Source: Nemertoderma westbladi
Lineage: Eukaryota > Xenacoelomorpha > Nemertodermatida > Nemertodermatidae
Assembly (NCBI GenBank): GCA_032718475.1
Contig: JAUCBJ010008238.1
Span: 62,001-126,000 of the forward strand
Direction: 5' to 3'
Length of the DNA: 64,000 nucleotides
Positions 58,123 through 64,000 of this stretch are shown piece by piece (position 1 is the stretch's first letter; each line of letters starts with the position of its first letter). The position numbers and the translations under genes are program-made. Under the pieces are notes generated by a model that was not told the origin of the DNA, ran no database searches, and saw only the letters and a list, made by a program, of their open reading frames with translations.

Positions 58123-59142
58123 CGCCCATGTGATGAATACCAGGATTTCACTTTTCGGTCGACGTTTTATTGGAATTTTATATATGAAGACTTTTTATTT
58201 TTTTTAATTTATCTTTATTAAGTGTTTTATAGCGCTTATTTCTGTCTTATAACCTGTACATATACTAATTCGTTTATTGTTTTGGTTAAATTCAGTCCTT
58301 ATGTAACCTGTGTTTTGGTGAAAACCTGGTATTCTTCACATGGGGGGTAACTGCAAAGTGAAATGTAACGGCAGAAAGTCTGGTATTCTTCACATGGGGG
58401 TAACTGCAAAGTGAAATATAACGGCAGAAAGTCTGGTATTCTTCACATGGGGAGTAACTGCAAAGTGAAATATAACGGCAGTAAGTCTGGTATTCTTCAC
58501 ATGGGGGTAACTGCAAAGTGAAATATAACGGCAGAAAGTTTGGTATTCTTCACATGGGGGGTAACTGCAAAGTGAAATGTAACGGCAGAAAGTCTGGTAT
58601 TCTTCACATGGGGGTAACTGCAAGTGAAATATAACGGCAGAAAGTCTGGTATTCTTCACATGGGGGTAACTGCAAAGTGAAATATAACGGCAGAAAGTCT
58701 GGTATTCTTCACATGGGGAGTAACTGCAAAGTGAAATATAACGGCAGTAAGTCTGGTATTCTTCACATGGGGGTAACTGCAAAGTGAAATATAACGGCAG
58801 AAAGTTTGGTATTCTTCACATGGGGGTAACTGCAAAGTGAAATATAACGGCAGAAAGTCTGGTATTCTTCACATGGAGGTAACTGCAAAGTGAAATATAA
58901 CGGCAGAAAGTTTGGTATTCTTCACATGGGGGTAACTGCAAAGTGAAATATAACGGCAGAAAGTCTGGTATTCTTCACATTGGGTTAACTGCAAAGTGAA
59001 ATATAACGGCAGAAAGTCTGGTATTCTTCACATTGGGTAACTGCAAAGTGAAATATAACGGCAGAAAGTCTGGTATTCTTCACATTGGGTAACTGCAAAG
59101 TGAAATATAACGGCAGAAAGTCTGGTATTCTTCACATGGGCC
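58123..59142 (+). mobile_element. MITE-B copy with amplified 53-bp subterminal repeat
   Basis: 1020 bp. Starts CGCCCATGTGATGAATACCAGG, ends TTCTTCACATGGGCC, with a perfect 8-bp target duplication TGCATTGC (58115-58122 and 59143-59150). Carries the family internal module (TTCGTTTATTGTTTTGGTTAAA). The normal single 3' subterminal segment is present about 15 times. Confidence 0.9.
58335..59139 (+). repeat. 53-bp minisatellite inside MITE-B, about 15 units
   Basis: Unit GTAACTGCAAAGTGAAATAT-AACGGCAGAAAGTCTGGTAT-TCTTCACATGGGG, 53-54 bp. Variants in G-run length, AAAGT/AAGT, and CACATTGGG in the last few units. Each unit includes the MITE terminal motif TTCTTCACATGGG. The open minus-strand frames here are repeat translations. 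Confidence 0.93.
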
Positions 59143-60059
59143 TGCATTGCAGTATCGGAGTTTAGGCCTATTGCTGTATTGTTGCTTAAGTTCATTAAGT
59201 TGAGTAAACCTACCGCTGTACCACTCTTACACTACCGCTGACCGCTACACATTTCAACTTAATGAACTTAAGCTACAATACAGTAATACTCCGATACTGC
59301 AATGCAATAGGTGGATAGGGCTGAGTGGTTCAGTACTACTTGCATACCGGTCAGGCAATCTGCGAGTTTATAATTGTGAATTTATTCATTTAATCAATGT
59401 TCATCACCATGAAATTAAGTAATTGTTGTGTCAAAAGACGCGCAAGACTCTCCGCTTTCAATTGATATAAGCCACGTGTGAAATGATTGAGATTAAATGT
59501 GTATTTGAATGAATCTAAAATCACCCTCCATAGAAACCAATATAAGAAATTATCTGAGCACTGCGTAGTGACGTCAAATATGTAGCAGCCAATCACAGCC
59601 GATTTTCAAAATTGGCTTCCCGCTCTTACTTAAACCCGCCATTTCGACCGTTTCCTCGTGTTTTTACAAAAAACACACCCGCCACTCGATTCAGGCACCT
59701 TGTTACCCCTTATTCGATTGTTTCTAGCCCAACAATTTTTTCGCGCACCAACCCTATTGTTTTGTAAATTACACGCCTCAGGAATAAAAATTTTCCAGAA
59801 TACGGAGTTTTTATTAAATATAATAAAATAGATTCGCGCAGGTTCAAAAAACATACAACTTTAGAATGCCCGTATCTATATTGTGATATATTGTGATACA
59901 TATTTGGAATCCTTGCAGGGCCAGCTTTCCATCAATACCAACAAATCACTATAAGGTTGAAGAAAAACTGCAGTTTAACTGGTGAAATATGATGATAATG
60001 ATGAAAATGGTATGATTTCGCGATGTCTAGACTCCATAGTGTTTCTGCTATTGGCTCAC

Positions 60060-60230
60060 CTGATTCTTAAAGCCAACAGTAATAGCAGAGAAGCGATATT
60101 GGCTCTGTAATATAACCGTTAGATTCTCGAGGCACTGTTTCAGTTCCAAGTCACCCAGACAGGTCCACAAAGTGTCTAGGATCTTAGTGGCATAAGGCTG
60201 CTCCGCGCAATGGCGGGACGTATTGCAAAA
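60060..60230 (-). CDS. RNF123: RNF123 exon
   Basis: 171-nt phase-0 exon on the minus strand between acceptor CTTTCAG and donor CAG/GTGAGC. Translation FCNTSRHCAEQPYATKILDT, WTCLGDLELKQCLENLTVIL and SQYRFSAITVGFKNQ corresponds to the helical segment after the SPRY domain in RNF123 (family pattern: VLDLLW..M.DYE...CL..L...LL..YRFSP). Flanking introns are 105 bp or so on the 5' side and about 3.4 kb on the 3' side, the latter filled with nested palindromic elements. Confidence 0.87.
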
Positions 60231-60345
60231 CTGAAAGTAATTAAATAATTATGATATAAACACAGTCTACACAACGACCCTATATATTACAAATTGAAAG
60301 TAATTAAATAACAAGAAATAAATTATCTTTCTATTGTAAACTAAC

Positions 60346-60498
60346 CTTAAGCAAGCATTTAAGCAGCACGGCTTCTGTAATGTAAGGTAGGCATAGCAAC
60401 GGCTCCAATCGGTTGAAAATTTGAGTTACAATAATACACTTAATAATGTCTGGAGATTGAGAGACAGTTGGGACACATAGCTCCCCCACTTTGTTACT
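60346..60498 (-). CDS. RNF123: RNF123 exon
   Basis: 153-nt phase-0 exon (51 codons) between acceptor TTTTAG and donor AAG/GTTAGT. Encodes SNKVGELCVPTVSQSPDIIK, then IVTQIFNRLEPLLCLPYITEA, then VLLKCLLK. The last part matches the family segment in which a hydrophobic helix F..L.PLL...Y..EAVL..FLL follows the SPRY domain. Adjacent exons fit in phase. Confidence 0.86.
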
Positions 60499-60732
60499 CT
60501 AAAACAAAATTAATAAAGGACACAACTGAGGAGATATCTTTACAAGTAGCTTACCCGCTTACAGTGTGTTATCTAAACAAATTAGTTGCAGCGGATACAC
60601 TCCCCCCATATCAATTCGATTGCTACAGAGCTTCATAGTGTAGCATTACTGGCGCCATGATGTCTTGGTTCATTAATTTAACGCTTTAAAATAAAGACTA
60701 TCTCCTCTACCGTTTGGTCTTTATCCGTCTAC

Positions 60733-61003
60733 CTGCAATACGAAAGCTACTGGACTAACCCTAGACTCCACCAGCACAGGTAGTAACCGTTCAAACCATC
60801 TCATTAACGAAGTCGCCTGTCTGAGTTGGGGGTGGGGGGCGCGTTGTAGCGGCAGGTAGGGCCTGGGCGGGGGGTAGCGGAGGGGGGTGCTACCGAAGTT
60901 AACCCTGACATTCTCTTGTTGGGATAAACTGAGGGCCGGGAAGTAGGCGTAGCCGGGGCCCACAGACACGTCGGTAAAAGCCACGCCGAGGTCTACACCG
61001 TTC
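60733..61003 (-). CDS. RNF123: RNF123 exon: end of SPRY domain
   Basis: 271-nt minus-strand exon between acceptor TTTAAG and donor CAG/GTAGAC, phase 2 in, phase 0 out. Encodes NGVDLGVAFTDVSVGPGYAY, FPALSLSQQENVRVNFGSTP and LRYPPPRPYLPLQ. The run G.AYFPA.SLS..E...FNFGS.PLRYP is a strong signature of RNF123/KPC1, the catalytic RING subunit of the KPC ubiquitin ligase. The splice to the previous exon makes an R-N-G codon series across the junction, confirming the boundaries. Confidence 0.9.
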
Positions 61004-61046
61004 CTTAAATATTATAAAGTAAACGAACCAGTTAATTTATAATATT

Positions 61047-61240
61047 AGATGCGGGGGGGGGGGGTGTTAAATTATCAAATTAGGGAAAGGAACAGGTTAC
61101 AGAGGCAAGTTATTCTAACCAAAACAATAAACGTAATTGTAATTCAATAGTTTAACAGGTTGAAGTTTTATTTTTGAGGCAAATCAGCTGATTATTGGAT
61201 TCGGTTTCCCCTGGAGAGGGATGAATATTAATTGTGTCTA
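61047..61240. mobile_element. Partial homopolymer-ended MITE in RNF123 intron
   Basis: A run of about 11 G is followed by AGGGAAAGGAACAGGTTACAG, AACCAAAACAATAAACG and, at the right, CCCCTGGAGAGGGATGAAT. This is the same order as in the hAT-like MITEs at 25.4 and 35.3 kb, read in reverse. The right terminal homopolymer is missing. Confidence 0.65.
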
Positions 61241-61344
61241 ACCATTACTCGGACCACTTAATAGTTAAATTTTATGGGGAGTGAAAATAAATAAAATCTA
61301 GTTGACTTGGTTGCTGTCCAGTGGCAAAACTCGCGATACAGTCG

Positions 61345-61440
61345 TATGAGTGATAAGGGAGTTTGTTGTGACGGCGGGATTTTGTCGATAAGGCGGTACA
61401 GCATTCTTAATACAGCTGCAATGCAGCATGCATTATAGAT
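61345..61440 (+). mobile_element. LINE 3' end fragment in RNF123 intron
   Basis: About 95 bp matching the terminal codons and 3' UTR of the (TAG)n LINE (GTGATAAGGGAGTTTGTTGTGACG..., ACAGCATTCTTAATACAGCTG, CAATGCAGCATGC), in the direction opposite to the gene. No TAG tail is seen. Confidence 0.6.
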
Positions 61441-61598
61441 AGTACAATGGAAAGCTATTACTGATGGTTCAAAGAAAGAAATTCCGCGGCTGTAATATTG
61501 TTTAGATTGCAAAAAATCGAATAACCAATAACAATTAAATAATTATCCGATTAATGACGACTTCCGATTACGTCATTGATTACGTCACCATCTCTCAC

Positions 61599-61839
61599 CT
61601 GTAGTAACTTATGGACCTCTCATCCATATCGATAGCGCAGGTGATGACGTCACCAGTGAGCCACTCGGAGCCGTATTTACTTGTCCGAATGTTCCATTTG
61701 TGCGTCCGGTTACCGTCGTACGCGTACGAATGGGCCGTATCGCCGACCCCCTCCCTACTGTTGAACCGACAATGGGGAGACGCCCACCCCAACTGCATTA
61801 CTCCCTTTGAACCCAGCATCACCTCGTAGGCCCATTTAC
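61599..61839 (-). CDS. RNF123: RNF123 exon: core of SPRY domain
   Basis: 241-nt minus-strand exon between acceptor AATTAG and donor CAG/GTGAGA. Phase 1 in (completing the G of the preceding exon to give GKWAYEV), phase 2 out. Encodes GVMQLGWASPHCRFNSREGV, GDTAHSYAYDGNRTHKWN and DVITCAIDMDERSISYYR. The B30.2/SPRY hallmarks GVMQLGW, GVGDT..SYAYDGNR..KWN and D.I.C.ID.DE are all present. The SPRY domain serves for substrate or partner recognition in the family. Confidence 0.92.
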
Positions 61840-61929
61840 CTAATTATATAAAGTCAATAAATGTTTTGGAATAGAAACACAAACAGGTTGGCTACGCAAT
61901 ACCGTTTTATATTTTTTCGAGATATTCAA

Positions 61930-62250
61930 ATTTAGCCGTACATTAACAGAACACACATACGCATCTCATACAGCATGTCATGGAATATAGTGTCGTTATT
62001 CAGGTACCTGCCCCCCCCCCCCCTCCCCCTAAATTTTTCTACAAATCTTAATGAAATTACATGAAATTTGAAACAGAGATAGTTCCATCTCCCTCCTCCT
62101 CCTTGCTGGGTGAGCCACAATTTTTATTTTAACTTTCCTTCTTTAGCTACAAGTGTTTAAAAATGGTGTCTCCGTCGCTATCACACCAGTTACACCGTAT
62201 AGTTGTTATTCTTCAACCTTATAGTGATTTGTAAGAAAGCCGAAGTTCGA
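61930..62250. mobile_element. Solo arm of the long-TIR family
   Basis: Contains AGCATGTCATGGAATATAGTGTCGTTATT, a C run, AAATTTTTCTACAAATC, GAAATTTGAAACAGAGATAGTTC, CTCCTCCTCCTTGCTGGGTGAGCC and TTCTTCAACCTTATAGTGATTTG. These match the outer parts of the arms at 35.6 and 57.3 kb. No partner arm is adjacent. Confidence 0.6.
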
Positions 62251-62311
62251 ATCCCACTCGAGTTTATATACATAATTACGAAAACGAACAGCTTAGAAGG
62301 TAAAAACAATT

Positions 62312-63410
62312 GAAGGGCTGAGGATGAAAAGTCCTATGTGACATTTTCTTAGAATCAGGAGTTATACTCTTACAGAGGGTTCTATGAGACCTAACTTAAC
62401 TTACCAATAAGGTTCTGAGATCATATGAACAATACTTTATTTTAATTTAATAAAGATAATCCTAAAGAACCTAACAGGTTAAATATAGGATACCAAGAAA
62501 ACCAAAAGAAAAAAAATAATACAGAAATACACAATACAGTGATAAACATTGAATAACAATATGCACATACATTAATACCGGTCTAAAAGTTTATGTGTTG
62601 GACATGTGCTGGTCATATAGAGACTTGAAGCTGTCGATGGTCGTAGTACTCTTAATCTTGTCAGGTAATGAGTTCCAGTTACGGACACATCTGATACTAT
62701 AAAACTTGTCGCGAATGTCTATATGAGCGGGGGGTTTAATGAAATTTAGATCGTGAAAGGCAAGTCGTGTGGTACGCTGGCTGATATCCTGCATCAAATT
62801 AAACCAGGTATTAGGACTACTGGCAGTCTTGTTATGAATAAACTTCCACGTTTGCAGCGTGTCTCCTCTGTCACGCCTAAATTCAAGGGATGGAAGTCCG
62901 ATATCTTTTAGCCTATCAGAATAAGACGAGGAAGTAAGATGGATATCATACGAACAGCCCGCTCCTGGACTGATTCTAAAAGTTTAGTGTCGTCTGCAAA
63001 CTTAAACATGACGTGTCCAACAGTGTCAATAGCACTATCGATGTCGTTGATATAAATGACAAAAAGTAATGGTCCCAGAACTGACCCCCGTGGAACACCG
63101 GAAAGAACTGGAGCATACATCGACAGAGTGCCTGATATCCTGGAGTAAAATAGTCCTATGTACAGTAAAAATCGCATAGACATAAACAAAAAAGGTCTTA
63201 TGTACAATACTGCCTGATATATGCGAAGCAATTTTGAAGTTTTTTAAATTTTTTTTTGAAAGTAAGGATTTTGAAGTACATCTATGTACTTGCATGCAAA
63301 AATACAGAATGCCAACATCAACTGTAATGTGTAGGTAAAAAAAACGCAAAAGTGTGATTATCTCAGAATGACACTTTTGTCACATGGGACCTTTTTATGC
63401 TCAGCCCTTT
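62312..63410. mobile_element. TIR element hosting a LINE RT fragment in RNF123 intron
   Basis: Ends GAAGGGCTGAGGATGAAAAGTCCTATGTGACA and, inverted, AAAGGGCTGAGCATAAAAAGGTCCCATGTGACA. The inside carries minus-strand LINE remains (separate entry) and a short duplication around 63150-63215 (TCCTATGTACA / TCTTATGTACA). A target duplication is not clear; AATTG occurs on both sides. Confidence 0.65.
62590..63130 (-). pseudogene. Degenerate RT fragment of a CR1/Jockey-like LINE
   Basis: Minus strand. Around 63130-62980 it reads [20 protein letters not shown] and [11 protein letters not shown], the RT motifs from the G-V-P-x-G-S-V-L-G-P-L box to the F-A-D-D active site. It then continues, after deletions, to the usual C-terminal segment IRCVRNWNSLPDKIKSTTTI and SFKSLYDQHM at 62797-62591. 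Frameshifted and shortened between these two parts. A different LINE family from the (TAG)n copies and from the intact LINE. Confidence 0.8.
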
Positions 63411-63691
63411 AATTAATTGTTGGTGCTAAAAAACGAAATAACATATGACTTGAACGTTTCGTCTTTAATAATATATAAACCGTTGATTTAATTGGTCCCA
63501 CTTTTTTAAACTTTTGGTTATTTTTGAAAACCAATAGTTAAATTTAAATTAAAAAATTTAAATTTTTCTAATTAAAATTTATTTTAATTAATTTGTTTTT
63601 AGTTTGCAGTTATTCTTAAACCTATAAAGTGGCTGTGTTGATGTCTATGGTAGTATTATTACGTTGCATGTTGTGCAATGCAATTACTTAC
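63411..63691. other. RNF123 intron remainder
   Basis: AT-rich intron sequence between the TIR element and the exon at 63692. Nothing recognised. The segment near 63595-63625 (GCAGTTATTCTTAAACCTATAAAGTGG) weakly resembles the long-TIR family. Confidence 0.3.
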
Positions 63692-63927
63692 CCTTGTAAA
63701 CGCAACAATTAGCTTTTATCGAGCCGAAGTGAGAACTGATGCTGGTGACACCGAGTTGGTCATGGTCTACTGCGAAGTTACCGGTGCTAGAGTTACTGTC
63801 TAGGACGACCACAGGGTGACCCAAGCGGCCCTCCTGCGGGAAGTCTGAGAACTCACTGTCCGCTGTAGAGGCGCCGCCCAATAGCTGGTCGATGTGATCC
63901 GAGAGACCACTGAGACCTAAAAGTTTC
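63692..63927 (-). CDS. RNF123: RNF123 exon: N-terminal region leading into SPRY
   Basis: 236-nt minus-strand exon between acceptor CTCACAG and donor AAGG/GTAAGT, phase 1 at its end. Encodes KLLGLSGLSDHIDQLLGGAS, then GRLGHPVVVLDSNSSTGNFAVD, then HFGSIKANCCVYKG. The family pattern L..L..HLDQLL ... GRLGP..VVLD ... FG.I....CVYKGKW is clear. With the exon at 61599-61839 it forms a continuous reading (VYKG-KWAYEV). RNF123 is the RING E3 subunit of the KPC complex; its N-terminal half binds partners and the RING is at the far C-terminus, outside what is seen here. The exon(s) with the start codon lie right of the window. Confidence 0.9.
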
Positions 63928-64000
63928 CTGTGAGAGGGAATTACATGGGGTTACGGGTCGTAATGACAAACTATTTATACATTCTATGTCCATAAAATAT
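63928..64000. other. Intron 5' of the first visible RNF123 exon
   Basis: 73 bp to the window end, AT-rich, no feature other than the polypyrimidine/acceptor of the exon at 63692-63927. Confidence 0.4.

Larger units (their letters stand above)
58110..59311. repeat. Small palindromic element split by MITE-B
   Basis: CCTATTGCATTGC (58110-58122) plus AGTATCGGAG (from 59151) form one arm. The other arm ends CTCCGATACTGCAATGCAATAGG at 59311. The arms continue inward to TTGCTTAAGTTCATTAAGTTGA and its complement (TCAACTTAATGAACTTAAGC). It sits in the loop of the long-TIR element. The MITE-B at 58123-59142 interrupts its left arm. Confidence 0.85.
57345..60015. mobile_element. Long-TIR element with arms of about 700 bp in an RNF123 intron
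   Basis: Left arm about 57345-58090 and right arm about 59335-60015 are inverted copies. They share AAGGATTCCAAATATG, GGGGTAACAAGGTGCC/GGCACCTTGTTACCCC, CCCGCCATTTCGACCG, TTGGCTGCTACATATTTGACGTCACTACGCAGTGC and AGATTGCCTGACC. The outer part matches the arms of the 35.6-41.3 kb element. The loop contains a smaller palindrome and a MITE-B. The right arm ends about 45 bp from the RNF123 donor at 60059. No transposase frame. Confidence 0.85.

Noticed and set aside
58292-58782. Minus-strand frames with repeated YPHVKNTRLSAV
   Set aside because: Translation of the 53-bp minisatellite inside MITE-B.
59390-59596. Matching 68- and 92-codon frames at 59.4 and 57.8 kb (IGCYIFDVTTQCSDN)
   Set aside because: Both come from the inverted arms of the same long-TIR element; being identical in the arms is explained by the palindrome and not by coding constraint.

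Overview
The window is nuclear DNA from an invertebrate animal. Evidence for this is interrupted genes with GT-AG introns, metazoan housekeeping genes (RNF123/KPC1 and holocarboxylase synthetase), a GT31 glycosyltransferase, and a dense load of BEL/Pao, LINE, SINE and MITE elements in AT-rich spacer. I cannot name the phylum or species. Only about 6% is recognisable host coding sequence; most of the rest is transposons and tandem repeats, many of them nested.

Layout. 1-11249: a BEL/Pao LTR retrotransposon (element A, minus strand) whose reverse transcriptase and integrase are deleted. It sits inside the 3' end of a second, decayed BEL/Pao element (element B, 11250 to about 16570 plus LTR). 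17-22.4 kb: AT-rich spacer, small minisatellites, and two LINE 3' ends. 22.1-24.1 kb: MITEs and a tRNA-derived SINE split by an 849-bp foldback element with a 6-bp target duplication. 25.4-27.4 kb: LINE fragments with hAT-like MITEs. 27533-28639 (+): an intact single-exon GT31 (beta-1,3-galactosyltransferase-like) gene. 29.1-30.2 kb: a second SINE and a 41-bp tandem repeat. 31607 to about 33395 (-): a GC-rich, apparently single-exon HLCS gene with one frameshift. 34.8-41.3 kb: a nest of at least five elements, including a LINE with an intact 1043-residue endonuclease-RT reading frame and a perfect 117-bp hairpin at its 5' side. 42.0-44.7 kb: a LINE (one in-frame stop) inserted in a TIR element. 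45541-56514: an 11-kb array of a 67-bp unit. 56490-63927 (-): six exons of RNF123 covering the SPRY region and the start of the following helical region, with introns full of palindromic elements.

The most striking observation is that the 67-bp array starts inside an RNF123 exon. Each unit carries the last 25 nt of that exon plus the 5' splice site and 42 nt of intron, so about 164 tandem copies of one splice donor lie between this exon and the rest of the gene. The remaining two thirds of RNF123 is not visible in the window. HLCS and the GT31 gene lie on the far side of the array, so either RNF123 has a giant intron containing other genes, or its 3' part is lost, moved or misassembled.
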